Of a stretch of DNA of 64,000 bases, positions 23,526 to 34,884 are shown one piece after another. Source of the DNA: Apodospora peruviana. Taxonomy: Eukaryota > Ascomycota > Sordariomycetes > Sordariales > Lasiosphaeriaceae. The number at the start of each line of letters is the position of its first letter. Position 1 is the first letter of the stretch. Location of the stretch: positions 992,001 through 1,056,000 of the forward strand of contig JAUEDM010000007.1 in the NCBI GenBank assembly GCA_033439685.1, in the 5' to 3' direction. The notes under the pieces were generated by a model. It did no database searches and was not told where the DNA came from. It saw nothing but the letters and a program-made list of their open reading frames with translations. Position numbers and translations under genes: made by a program.

Positions 23526-23883
23526 TGAGATGTGAGAGATTATTGTAATAGATAATTGGAGCAAAGGGGTTTCTAGGTTGGATAGGCAGGGATTCAAACT
23601 AATAAGGGATTGATTGATGGCTAGGCTTGGAAAGTAGAATGAAGAATTAGACTATAGATAGTAATGACTGCTGTGCCGCTTAGAATCGATGTTCGGTAAC
23701 TGACCGACGCCTTTTTGTTTTGAATAAAGACAAGTAGTGTCCAATGGACTCTGAAGACACTTTCCAAAAAGAGCTCACAGCTGTTGATGCACAACTAACA
23801 AAACATAACCAGGCTTGAACTTCCAGCATGCAAATTCACTTGGAAGAAAGCAATGATTTACCAACTGTAAAAGAGAAATGAGG
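23526..23883. other. intergenic
   Basis: About 360 bp after the Zn2Cys6 gene; AT-rich, nothing recognised. Confidence 0.4.
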
Positions 23884-24117
23884 CTATTCCAGGACTTCCT
23901 CTTCAGAGTTGTTGTCCTCCTGCCAGTGAAGAGTGGTACTGGTGGGCGACAGCGACACTGAAACTCTCGGTGGGGGCCCTGCGCCGGCATCCCCTTTCAG
24001 CTCAAAAAAGGAGATGCCTGACTCCATATTTGACGAGCGGCACGGGACCGGCATTCGAACGGAATCCCGCTTCACAGAATTGCGGGTAGGCTCCGACGCG
24101 ACCAGACAACAACCCAT
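23884..24117 (-). CDS. possible small protein starting MGCC (myristoyl/palmitoyl-type N-terminus)
   Basis: A 77-codon frame on the minus strand starts ATGGGTTGTTGTC in the context ATAAAATGG. The predicted protein begins MGCCLVASEPTRNSVKR: Gly2 followed by two cysteines and nearby Ser/Thr and basic residues is the layout of N-myristoylated, palmitoylated membrane-tethered proteins. The rest is Ser/Pro-rich and ends acidic (EDNNSEEEVLE). The frame stays open upstream to 24369 but the extension looks non-coding. I do not recognise a family; it may be chance. Confidence 0.3.
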   Translation of the reverse strand: MGCCLVASEPTRNSVKRDSVRMPVPCRSSNMESGISFFELKGDAGAGPPPRVSVSLSPTSTTLHWQEDNNSEEEVLE

Positions 24118-24471
24118 TTTATCGGTGATATTACCAACCAGATTTTGAACATTCTCGAAGTTCGGAGACTTTGGAATCATACTTAACTTAGGTAGGGATT
24201 TGAAAGGTGCGAGTGATGACACAAAAAGTCTTGGCCAGCCACCCGCCCATGCAGCCAGCCACGGTTTCGATCTCACAGCGTCAAGGCAGTATCGGTGTAT
24301 CACCATCCCCTGAGTCAACATCAAACTTGACATCGACCACGCCTGCGGGCTAGCGCATTCGGGCTCCAACTTTCCGTTTTATTACACTTGAACTCCAACA
24401 CAGCATAACTATTTCATTCCGACTTAGCAGCCTCTTATCTCCTGTTCAAACAAGACATTGTTGGATTGACC
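24118..24471. other. upstream region of the MFS gene
   Basis: About 350 bp of mixed composition lies between the small MGCC frame and the MFS start. It probably holds the transporter promoter and leader. No specific site is recognised. Confidence 0.35.
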
Positions 24472-26351
24472 ATGGCGCAAACACCGCCATTGGCTGCCGA
24501 CCCGGAGACCATGAAGCCAGGATCAACAGCAGCTGATAGTAGCAACATGATTGCAAATGAGAAGACCATGACGACTTCAGAGGTCCATGCAGACACAGAC
24601 ACAGACGCAGCAGCACCCGAGAAGAAGAGGACCAGCGGCGATACTACCGACGTTGCCGAGGAAATCACCGCGGTCAACAACGACGACGAAAAGAAGGAAG
24701 GGAAATGGATCGAGGGCTGGGCGCTGTTCATGCTGCTGGGGTCCGTCACCATCGTCGTCTTTTTGATGCTGCTGGACATGACCATCGTCGGGACCGCCAT
24801 CCCGCAGATCACCAACGACTTCCAGTCCCTCGCCGACGTGGGGTGGTACGGGTCCGCGTATAACCTCGCCAGGTACGTACATACTTAATGTCACGAAATG
24901 ATGTTGACCGAACTGACATGATTAACTGAAACAGTGCCGCCCTCCAGCCCCTAAGCGGCAAGCTCTACACGCACTTCAAGACAAAATGGACCTTCATCGC
25001 CTTCGTCCTGATGTTCCTGCTTGGATCTTTATTGTGTGGCGTCGCCCAGTCCTCCAAGATGCTCATCGTCGGCCGCGCCGTCGCGGGCTTGGGAACCTCG
25101 GGCATCCAGAACGGCGGCATCACCATCATCTCGCAGGCGGTTCCGCTGCACAAACGTCCCACCATGATTGGTATCATCATGGGCTGCGGCCAGCTGGGCG
25201 TCGTTGTTGGCCCGCTTATCGGCGGTGCTATAACAGAGTACTCAACCTGGCGGTGGTGTTTCTACCTCAACCTGCCGGCCGGCGCGTTGGCCCTGGCGTT
25301 GCTGTGTCTCGTTACCGTGCCGGACAACTCGGCGAAACAAGAAGAAAAGAATACTGTGATGGGATATGTTTCGAAGCTGGATCTGGTGGGCTCGGTGATT
25401 TTCGCTCCCGCGGCCATCATGTTGCTCATGGCGCTCGAGTACGGCGGCCGGGATTATCCTTGGGGCTCGGCGACGGTTATCGGGCTTTTCGTCGGCGCGG
25501 CCGGCACGCTGCTTCTGTTTGGCTTGTGGGAGCACCGCAAGGGCGCCGACGCCATGATCCCGCTCAAGATGGCGGCGAAGCGGGAGGTCTGGACCAGCGC
25601 TGTGGTCGGCTTGCTCGTTATGGGCGGCTTGCTGCTTGTTCCGGGCTACTTCTTGCCCATCTTCTTCCAGAGCGTGGGCGGGCAGTCGCCGCTGATGAGC
25701 GGCGTGTTTGTGCTGCCGTCGATTCTGAGTAACTTGGTAATGGCCGTGCTGAGTGGTGTCCTGGTTGGTAAACTAGGCTACACTATCCCTTGGGTCCTCT
25801 TCTGCGGCATCGTCTCTGCCATCGGCAGCGGTATCCTTACAACGCTTCACCCAGACACGTCGCATGCCATGTGGGTTGGGTTCCTGATTGTGCTTGGCAT
25901 CGGACGTGGTACTGCTCTGCAGATGCCGCTCATCTCGGTTCAGGCCATTCTCCCGGAGGACCAGATACCCACTAGCATGGCGCTCCTGATCTTCTCCCAG
26001 ACCATCGGCGGCGCCATCTTCATCACCATCGCCAACACTATTTTCGCCAACAGCCTCGTCAAGAAGCTTGTCGAGTACGTGCCCGACATCGACGTCCCGC
26101 GCGTTCTCGCCGCCGGTGCGACTGGATTCACAAAAGTCGTCCCGGACGCACAGCTCCCCGGCGTGCTCAGGGCGTATGCTGATAGCATCGATTTGGTTTT
26201 CTACCTGCCCGTGGCGGCCGCCCTTCTCATCCTTGTGTTTGCCTGGGGCATGGGTTGGAATGATATCAGGGAGAAGAAAACGGCAGCGGAGAAGGAGAAG
26301 GCAGAGGTTGCTGCGGAAGGGGGGGTTGTGGGTGGTGGTGCGTCAGTTTGA
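24472..26351 (+). CDS. DHA2-family MFS drug/toxin efflux transporter (14-TM type)
   Basis: Two exons (24472-24872 and 24935-26351) encode 605 residues, the usual size for the 14-span DHA2 group, which exports drugs or secondary metabolites by proton antiport. The start is in a good context (GACCATGG). About 80 hydrophilic N-terminal residues precede TM1 (ALFMLLGSVTIVVFLMLLDM, with the typical LDMTIVGTAIPQI after it). Other hallmarks: WYGSAYNLASAALQPLSGKL across the intron, GRAVAGLGTSGIQNG, motif C-like GCGQLGVVVGPLIGGAI, and WRWCFYLNLPAGA. TM segments continue to LPVAAALLILVFAWGMGW. The C-terminal tail is Lys/Glu-rich. It follows the Zn2Cys6 regulator in the same direction, about 950 bp apart. 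No biosynthetic genes lie nearby, so substrate is unknown. Confidence 0.93.
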
Positions 26352-27279
26352 TAGTGGTGAGCGGTCATTAGTTTTTCTTCTTCTGATTTTGAAGACGTTT
26401 CTGGTTTATTCATGGTTAGGTTGGAGATCCTGGATATAGAAGATATAGCATGTCTGGCTGGATATTTACATTTGGGTAGCATAACTCGGTAGTCTTGCAA
26501 GGCCTTCCAGTGTGTATCATTACTAGTCAAACTGTTGATCATTTAGACTAACTTCATATCAAGATGAAGATGATCCCAGCCTTCATGTCGGAATTATTGT
26601 CAGTCCGTACACCGAGGTGCGGCAGGACTCGTCTGGTCTTAGCCTGTTAAAGGCGAAGACGCGGCAAGCAACAAATTAGGTAATTATATAACCGCGTTCC
26701 CGGAAAACGGCGTACCAACAAAGATGAAATCTGCCGCGGCCATTTCTTCCGGAACGGTTCCAGAGGCTTCCATACAAAGTTCCATCACCTACGCCGCTTT
26801 CCCCCTTCTCTCTTTTGCAGGTCGGCAATTAAGCCGCAAACAAAGCCCAGGCAAGCCCTTTATTGCAGGTGCGTATAGCCAGTCCGCCTACCCCATTTAT
26901 ATAGTAGAGGGGCTTGACTTCAATATGAGCTCCAAACCCGCACTTAATCTGGGTATTTATACGAACCACGTTTGCGGATTTCTGATAGGATAATTGATAG
27001 ACTGTCAAGCGGGGGATTTTGGAGAATCCTACCTTGACCTTTCGTTTCTCCTCACGCCAGCCTGCTCGGCCCACGTGGAAATTGTGATTAAGGTACTTTT
27101 CTGCTGCGCAGGTACCAGGAACTCAGGAACGGGGGCAGGGGGGGGGCCAGTTATATAAGTTGGAGAGCTTCTAGAATTGATGTTGATGGTGGATTTGACC
27201 TCTCCTTGTTTGTGATTCCGTCTCTGTAGCTACTGCTACTAACCTCACGTTCGTGTGTGTGCTTGATTCGAACGCCACC
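26352..27279. other. intergenic, promoter of secreted repeat protein
   Basis: About 930 bp. It contains a G-rich run (GGGGGCAGGGGGGGGGC near 27131) directly followed by the TATA-like site. An 89-codon open stretch at 26724-26993 has no recognisable features. Confidence 0.4.
27151..27159 (+). promoter_or_regulatory. TATA-like box
   Basis: TTATATAAG lies about 125 bp upstream of the ATG of the secreted repeat protein. The position fits a TATA box with a short 5' leader. Inferred from sequence and position only. Confidence 0.45.
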
Positions 27280-28979
27280 ATGGTCACCGCACGTATATCA
27301 CTTCTGGCCGCCTCGGCAACAGTTCTTGCCACGGTTTCCGCACAAGGTCCGCCGGCAGCAGACCTAAGTTCTGGATGTACCTCGAAATCATTCACGATAC
27401 CCAGTTGGTTGATCAACGGGGTCAAGGCGACAAGCAATGACGTCTTCTTCCAAATTGCCAACCGAGCGACCAACTACACTGCGGAACTGGCATGCAAATT
27501 GGGGAACTCAACTTGGAGTGACTGCTCGACCAAGAGTGAAGCCGGCTTGAAGGCATCCGTTCAAGTGACTGGCTCCAAGTTGCAGGTCCTAGTCAACCAG
27601 ACATGGACCTGTGATGACCGGGCAACTCCGTGAGTTACCCTTCCCCGTGATTGTCTTTTAATATGGCCTAGCTATTGACATAGTTACCACAGCTTGACAT
27701 TCACAGCCGTCGGAAACAACTCGCGCGCTCTAAACTCGACCTCCTCACTCCTCGTCAAGGGCTCCCTCCTGGCGCCCGTAGCCATCACGCCGTCCTACCT
27801 CGACGGCCCCACCGGGCACGACTCACCAGGATGCACCGCCATCTCGGAGAAACCGTCGTGGATCCTGTCCAACATCTTGTTCACCGATCAGACCGGAGAC
27901 GGCAAAACCTCGCAGCCCTTCCAGATGTTCAACCTGCTGCTCACCAACCCGGCTAACGGGTACCAGGCGAGCTGCATGCCGGGCACCTCGTACGAGTACA
28001 GCAATGACCTTTCGACGCTTGTGTGCGCGGGTAACGAGTTCCAGGCCACAAACGTCGGTCAATTCCCCATCTCGACGACCGCGTGGTTTGACGTCAAGAC
28101 CAAGACCTTCACCGTCAGACAGACGTGGTTCTGCGATGATACCGATCCGGGGAGACCGTAGGAACACCCATTTCTACTCAAAGCCAGTCCTCAAAATATT
28201 AGTCACGGATAACTAACAGACATCCTTTTGGTCAAACAGTCTCAACATAACCGCAACCGGCAGCGCCGTGATCCCGTTCGAATGCAGCACCGACGCCGTG
28301 CCCGACTCGCCGGACGACACCAAAACAACGTGCCAGACCAAGGACAACACCGACGTGACCGTCCACGGCAGACTAGGGCCTGTCGTGACCCTGCAGCCCT
28401 TCGTGATCGAGGACCCGGTCCCGTCGCGCGACGGCTGCACCCTGACCTCCATGTTCCATCCGGCCTGGGCCTTTAGCAGCTTTTCGGTGACGACGGCAAA
28501 CGCGACCGGCGGTCTCCCCGAACTCTTCTTCAACCTCATCCTCGCGACCGACAGCCGCGGGTTCCAGTTCCCGATCCCCATCTACCAGGGAGACAAGGTT
28601 GCGGGCCAAGAAGGCTGGTATAAGTGTGTTGTTGGAACCGACGGCGAGAACGCGGCGCCGCTGTGGCCGTATGAGTGCTCGTTCAAGTATGTCGCGGAAA
28701 GGAAGGAGTTGACGCTCAAGGCGGACTGGGCGTGCCAGGAGTTTGATCCGGATCATCCGTAAGTTTCCCGGTCTTCTCACACGTAAATGAGGTGCTAACT
28801 ATTGACATGACTTGACACGATATAGGATTCTCTTTAGCGGCGTCACCACCACGACTGTCAACACCCCCCTGGTGTGCGAGAATTTTATGGGAGAGACGCA
28901 ATGTACGGCCGAAGACGGGGCCTATACGTGGACGGCTCCGATCTCGAATGTCACGTATAAGTCGTCCTCCAAGGAATGA
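27280..28979 (+). CDS. secreted cysteine-containing repeat protein, one repeat per exon
   Basis: Four exons (27280-27629, 27693-28157, 28240-28758 and 28826-28979) give 495 residues. A signal peptide is evident (MVTARISLLAASATVLATVSA, cleavage likely before QGPP). The first three exons each encode a related module of about 115-170 residues with a Cys near the start, sequons for N-glycosylation, and a closing motif: QTWTCDDRATP, QTWFCDDTDPGRP and ADWACQEFDPDHP. All three introns fall at the same place, after two bases of the Pro codon that ends the motif. So the gene probably arose by exon duplication. The last exon (CENFMGETQCTAEDGAYTW) is a short partial module. I do not recognise the family; it is likely an extracellular or wall-associated protein. 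It heads a run of secreted-protein genes. Confidence 0.85.
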
Positions 28980-29789
28980 CCGGTCCGCGGAGTAGTAATG
29001 AGCATATTTAGGTACTTTGGGTACCTGGTAATGAGTTGACGGCTGTATCTTGTTCAAGAAACGTGTATAATTCATGGTATTTGCGGAAAGAAAACAATGA
29101 AATATTTTCGACTGGGATCTAAACCACTACTTTGCAATGATCAGTGCTTACTCTTGCTGTGCAAATTCAATACGGTAGTCAAGTTTTCTTAGAAACAACC
29201 CGGAAATATCTAGAATTCTTCGTCTTCTTCGAAACCCTGAATCCTGTCCTCAATCCAGAGGCCGCAACAATTTCGTGCCAAAGAATATCAACCCGGCGTG
29301 AAGATATGAGCGTGCTGTAGCTGGTACCGGCCGGGTCATGGGTATGCTCTTTCTTTGGTCATCTGCACCGTAGAACATGAGGTACGTACCAATACGAGAG
29401 AAGTTCCCTACGCCGCTCATACTGTGGCAGAGTTGAACCACGCATTTGTAGGCGATCTGTATACCTGACTACCTACTATAACCACAAGCAGCATAGTGCA
29501 CTCGCACTTCGGCATACAAAATCTCTCCGTTGGCAGAATGCAGGGTTGAATAGCGATGGAACCTGAAGGCCAAACAATTTTATGCTCGTAAACTCGGAGT
29601 CCGACGAACCTGAGCTTCTCACCACCTTCTCCTTGTCGTCAACAGATTTTCCAGCTTTAAAATGAACCGCCTTTCTCTCCCTTTTTTCATCATGAAGTGA
29701 CTACCAGCTCTCACCCATCCTCCTTACTCTTGCTTCCGCAGCTTTTCATCGTTGAACACCGCTCGTTATTACATAACTCTAGCCACAAG
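28980..29789. other. intergenic
   Basis: About 810 bp between two secreted-protein genes; AT-rich in the first half. No gene or RNA recognised. The 100 bp before 29790 are pyrimidine-rich, as in fungal leaders. Confidence 0.4.
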
Positions 29790-30104
29790 ATGCGTTTGCC
29801 TGTGTGGATGCCCGTTTGTTTGCTCATCGTCTCGGCAGCAGCAAGCCCGCTGACGACCGGAGACGCGCCGGTTCCAGCTGCGCTCCAGAAGAAAGGGGTC
29901 TACTGCTGTGTCTACGGCGGCCTCTGCACAACCAAATGCGACTGCGCCATTTGCGTCGTCTCGAAGACCGCCGGTTGCATTTGCACGGTCACCTGTACAA
30001 ACTTTGGCACGCCTTTCGATCCGAATCACGGCGGCGGCGGAAGCGCGGGGACGACGGTCAGCCAGTGCATCCCCGGACGATGCGATTGCGACAATACCTT
30101 TTAA
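29790..30104 (+). CDS. small secreted cysteine-rich protein (12 Cys)
   Basis: Single exon, 104 residues. The signal peptide is MRLPVWMPVCLLIVSAAA with cleavage near ASP. A short propeptide-like stretch follows, ending at KK (position about 35), a possible Kex2-type site. The mature part holds 12 cysteines in 70 residues: YCCVYGGLCTTKCDCAIC, GCICTVTC, then QCIPGRCDCDN after a Gly-rich linker. The even count fits six disulphides. Small secreted cysteine-rich proteins of this type act as effectors, antimicrobial peptides or wall proteins in fungi; nothing in the sequence says which. Two secreted-protein genes lie on either side. Confidence 0.75.
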   Translation: MRLPVWMPVCLLIVSAAASPLTTGDAPVPAALQKKGVYCCVYGGLCTTKCDCAICVVSKTAGCICTVTCTNFGTPFDPNHGGGGSAGTTVSQCIPGRCDCDNTF

Positions 30105-30736
30105 GTGGTCTTTTAAGTCGTCGACCGACACAAGCAACCCAGGCAGGTCAGGAGATGACGATGAAGAGTAAAAGTAAGCCTGTCGAGTCGAGGCCGATGT
30201 ACACTGGCAGCGTTAACATGTCTTGGACTCACTCAGTTTGCGTACAGTCGCCTACCTGCCATGCGAAGTAAAGGGGTTTCGTATCGACATGCTCAGGTTG
30301 TAGGGGTCACAAGAAGATGGATACATCGAAAGAGATAAATATGAGACAAGACAATGCGCAATAGCAGATGGTCAAGGGCCTCAACTTGGCTTGTTAGCTC
30401 TTTTGCTTAATTTCATGCTTCTGCTGCTTGTGGACCGCACCACTGTCCACTGAGACGATGCCTCATAATTCACTCAGATTGAACAGTCATTGTGAGCTGA
30501 GAAGAAAAAGAGAAGGATTTCCAAGGCCTGGGCTATGTGAATGTCACATGATCAGAATGGTTCCCCGTAGATAATGTCTTTGGCAGCTGAAGAGTCGGCA
30601 TGATAAACTTGGACACGGCCACCGCCACTATCCAGTCTCAAACATCCCTGACAACAGGAGAAGTGCCTGCTTGAATCTCTTACCTCGAATGTTTACTCAT
30701 ACTCACCATTGTCAACCATACCCTCTCACTACGACC
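30105..30736. other. intergenic
   Basis: About 630 bp without recognisable coding sequence or RNA. Confidence 0.4.
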
Positions 30737-33364
30737 ATGGCTGCAGAATCACTCTGTTCGTCCTGCCGAGAAGTGTTCTCTAACCCGATCGGAGAGTCCC
30801 GAAACAAACCTCTTATCTACACCTTCTATCAGCAGTCAGCATGTCCCATGTGTGTCGAGATCCAGCGTTTTCTCGACAGTAGCACCACCAGACGACCAGG
30901 AGTCAACGCAAGGCTGAAGAGTCTCCTTTCTCGACGAAAACAGAAGGACGAACCGGATAAGGTTGACATACACTTCTACCACGAAGATCACCGATTCGGC
31001 CACACGATAGCGAAGGCGGTTCGCGCATACACCCTGTCCGAGGAAACGATCTCATGGCTACATGGCCAGCCATATCATACTGTCAAAAGGCGGCTGGGCG
31101 CAGCTCCACATGTCCTGGCCAAGTGTTTTCGAGACCAAGAGCTTCGACCTGGCCGTCAAAAGACCCGAAGTGCCTGGCTCCTCGCGAGCAGCGTCTGCGG
31201 AGACTGAGGAGACCTCAGCCGCAGGGTTTATCCCAACAGTCCTGCTCCCTACCGATCTCGCCGCGACTTTCAGCATCATGCAGCAGTGGCTAACAACCTG
31301 TTCTACCAAGCACTTGGACTGCTGCAATCGGCCGGCCCCGGACCCCAAAAAAAACTCCCCAAGCGTCTCCTCGACATCTGGTCGCTCAGCCCGGATGTCC
31401 GTCTAGTAGAAACCTCTACCCTCACTAAGGAGATCAAATACATTGCCCTCAGCTACGTCTGGGGCCCCGACGCCTCCCGCCACCTCACCACAGCCTTGGC
31501 AACTCTAGCCGACCACAAGTGTCGCCTCCCGCTGAAGCGTCCCCCCCTCACCATCCGCGACGCCGTGATTCTCGCCCGCCAACTCCAGGTTATTCGCTAC
31601 CTCTGGGTCGACTCCCTCTGCATCGTCCAAGACGGCGACCCTGCAGCCAAGCGCTCCGAGCTGGCGCACATAAGCGACATCTATTCCAACGCCTATTTGA
31701 CCCTCGCCGTGGCCAGCGCAGCACATTGCGACGGCGGGTTTCTGTCTGACCGCGCGAAGCCTCTCGCCGTGGCCAGAGCCCAAAACGCGCAGTATAGTGT
31801 CTCTATCCCATCATATCGATACAAGGGCCGCGGGCCAGCGGCGGTGTACTTGCGCCCCTTTCCTCAGCCGTCAGTGGTGAAGAACATCAATTATGAGCAG
31901 GAGAAGCTGCACACGAGAGGTTGGACCTTCCAGGAGTTGATGCTCTCGTGGAGGGTGCTGATATACTCGTCGATTCAGCCATACTGGCGGTGTAGGCAGG
32001 CGAAATGGGACTGCGGGGCGCCGCCGGGGATCGATGAGTACCTGGATCGGACCGAGTTGGGGGATGTGCTAGGCGGCGTGGCGAGTGTGGTGGTTCCCGG
32101 GTCCCGGAGGGGGACCAGTCCAGCTGGGTTTGCGTGGGTTGACAGCACCAGCACAGGGCTGGGAAGGGCGGAGCAGATGGTTAAAGATTGGTGGCACCAC
32201 CAGTAGTGTTGCCGGGAAAAGCTCTGCTAGTATTTTTGGAGTTGGGGGAGTTGGTGAACAGCGAGAAAGGGAAATGGGGAAGCAGGCGCTGGTGCATTGG
32301 AAGTGGCTGTGGGAGGTAGAGAATTACTCGCGCAGGCAGCTGACGAACGAAAAGGATAAGCTGGCAGCGCTTCACGAGCTCAGGACGAGGGAAGAGATCC
32401 GACTCAGGGCGTTGTTGGGCGGCTCCGGCTGGCACGGCGAAAACCACGCTGCTGGTGCCGGTGGAAACACTCTCGGTATGGAGGATCCGGGATACGCAGT
32501 TGGTATATTCAGGGCCACCGCACCAGTGGGTTTGCTTTGGAAGAGGGCGCAGAAAGCGATTCTGGCAGTTGAAAGACGTCAAACCAGGCTGCAAAGCTAT
32601 CCAAGCTGGTCGTGGATGTCGTTTGATGGACCAGTTGAACATCCCATCACCAAGGCTCCTTGGCAGATGGTACGTCCGGCAGACAAGTTCGAGATTGTCT
32701 CGTGGCCGGAAACAGATGACTACGGCAGCATCTTGTCAGATTCTCCAACGAGCATAATGCTTAGAGGTGTCATCATGGATGTCATGATTCCGGAAACAGA
32801 CGTCATAAACGCCGACCATGGGACACAGATGGTGTGTTATGACATAAAGGCGCCAATTCGGTCTCTTGCAATGGGTGGTGCGTTTGAGGATGAAGACTTG
32901 TACAAGATGGGAACTATCGTTTTTGACGAGCACCAGAGATGGGGAACGGACTACCGGGGCTTCAAATGCAAGACTAATACCAAACTGTCTGTCATATGGA
33001 TCAGCCTTGCGGGCCACGAGGAGTAACTCAAGATCCGCAAGGGCTGGTGGAGGCGACCGAGAGAGGAAAATACTGTGGTTGGGGCCAAAGGGTTATACTG
33101 CGTTTGGACTGGTTCTGGTTCCGGAAGACTCAGTATCAACCGAGTCAGATAAGCAACATTATGAAGACGATGGTGGAAGTGAGCTTGTCAGACGGATTGT
33201 TCAACCGCAAATCAAAACCACCAAAGGGCAAAGAAGTGCCACCACCGTCCAAATCCCAATCAAGTAAAACCACCAGCTACCGCCGGATAGGGCTGTTCCA
33301 CGGGAGTCCAACATCAAGTCGGTATTTCAATGATGGAACGGTCAAGGAGGTTGAGCTCTTCTGA
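30737..33364 (+). pseudogene. HET (heterokaryon incompatibility) domain protein, broken by five frame changes
   Basis: HET-domain proteins trigger cell death on fusion of incompatible hyphae. The relic starts at ATG 30737 (MAAESLCSSCREVF, strong context) and all parts are present in order, but the frame changes five times: near 31080, at an A8 run near 31347-31354, near 32190, near 33010 and near 33195. The HET signatures are clear: IKYIALSYVWGPD, TIRDAVILARQLQVIRYLWV, DSLCIVQDGD, SELAHISDIYSNAYLTLAVA, and RGWTFQELMLSWRVLIYS. The C-terminal part keeps YPSWSWMSFDG and ends RRIGLFHG...KEVELF at 33364. No plausible introns explain the shifts. One shift at a homopolymer could be an assembly error, but five together mean decay. 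Loss of HET genes is common in fungi. Confidence 0.85.
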
Positions 33365-34265
33365 AACTATTTATAAACAAGTCCAGTGTCACTACTGACG
33401 AGGGTCCATTGACGGCAAACTGCAAGACCAAGGAGGCGGAATTGTAATATAGACTGGTCCCGTGGAGGGTAGGTCACTACACGGTTTAAGACAAGCGCAC
33501 CTAGGTACATGTAGGTAGGCTAGGCAATGGTTCGTATTGGGTTATGTGCAACCTAAAGAGATCGGTGCTAGACTAACTCGCGACGCCATAAGCTACAATA
33601 ATGTATCGATAACTTTGTTAGGGTGCGGATAGATGTGTAGCTCTTGAATGACATGTAATATAGTTTCTTCAACCGGCATCACCAGCAGTGGCTGCAGTGC
33701 CCTTGGTATAGCCAACAAAACACCCTCACTACAACTTTCCGTTGAGTATCCCGACATTTGAGAGTTTTCCCCTAACTATAACAGGCCGAAGACATTGATG
33801 AGATATCTGCAGGTCCGACACCAGCTAAGATACCACATCAATGGGCCAGAACATGACTACTTATAGTTTCCGAAGGATTAGAAGAGGTAAGTAGTTAACC
33901 TCGGTTCAATATCCGAGGTTCCATTCTTCGACAATTTACACCCACATTGCTACAGCAAACGAATAATACAAGTGGAGGGGACCAATTAGCGGGCGTCCTT
34001 CCCTGAAGACAGCTCGTAATAGTCGGTACAACTTAGCACCGCGCAATGACAACATGAGTTGGAATTCATCGGAACTGCCTCGCCTTTACTGTGTGTGTTA
34101 CCGCGTCTAGCCCAATGCCAGAGTAAGCAAGCGCCTATCAATCATTCCCGACCCGAGTTCATCGCTGTACAGTCGACTACAAACGACCCAGTTCAGACCT
34201 GATCCGCGATTATCCTTGTTTCGAGAATCATGTAAGATCATTATCCCCATCCTGACTCTTCAGTC
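33365..34265. other. intergenic
   Basis: About 900 bp, AT-rich, with CCTAGGTACATGTAGGTAGG-type motifs near 33500. No gene seen. The missing first exon of the cysteine-rich gene at 34266 would have to lie here; I found no signal-peptide-like exon with good splice sites. Confidence 0.35.
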
Positions 34266-34646
34266 TGGGCAGACTGCCCGTCAACGCCGCCCTCAACGGC
34301 CGCTGTTGCATGAACGGTATCCCAGGAGTCTGCGTCCACAAGAAGGACTGTTTCGCCAAAGGTGGCGGCTACGCACCGGGATTTTGCCCGTACGATCCCG
34401 ACGATGTCATTTGTTGCACCCTGGGCGGGTGCGGGAGCCTGTCGAGCCAGTGCTCGTGGGCGGATCAGTGCAAGACTAAGAAATGGGTTAGCAGTACGTT
34501 ACTCTCAGTTATCATCCTTGCACTTGCCTCTTTTATTCTATCTACCTTTTTCACCTCATGTGCTTACACAAAACGCAGATAAATGTCCCGGGCCAGATAA
34601 CTTCAAGTGTTGCATGGATGTTGGGCCTTCTGGGCATGTGTGTTAG
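34266..34646 (+). CDS. cysteine-rich module related to fungal lysozyme-associated modules, 5' end unresolved
   Basis: Coding sequence is clear from about 34266 (SLGRLPVNAALNGRCC), preceded in frame by a TGA. A possible acceptor TTCAG lies at the 5' border. Exon ends at 34493; the intron (GTACGT...CGCAG) is followed by exon 34579-34646, joining WVS-NKCPGPDNFKCC. Fourteen cysteines are arranged as RCCMNGIPGVCVHKKDC, GFCPYDPDDVICC, GGCGSLSSQCSWADQC, NKCPGPDNFKCC and a final GHVC. From memory of the family, modules with GVCIST.C, YCP..P..V.CC and LCPGP..FKCC occur as N-terminal parts of fungal secreted muramidases and related hydrolases. Here no catalytic domain follows. No signal peptide was found upstream, so this is either a gene with an unseen first exon or a 5'-truncated relic. 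Confidence 0.6.
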
Positions 34647-34884
34647 ACCATCTACACGTTGCTTTCACACATGTCTAACGTTTAATGGGAGGTGCTGTCT
34701 ATGGCGGCAACCGTTGTAGCTAGGGAGGGTGTTTCTGAAAAGATCATAGGTATTTACGGTTTGATTTGAATCTGAAAAACTATATACAATGTCTGAGTCT
34801 TGGTTGTAAAACGCCGATTTCCCTGCTAATGCTCCACCACCCACACTACCATGCTTCATCGTCTCATATCAGCTCCTTTCGTAA

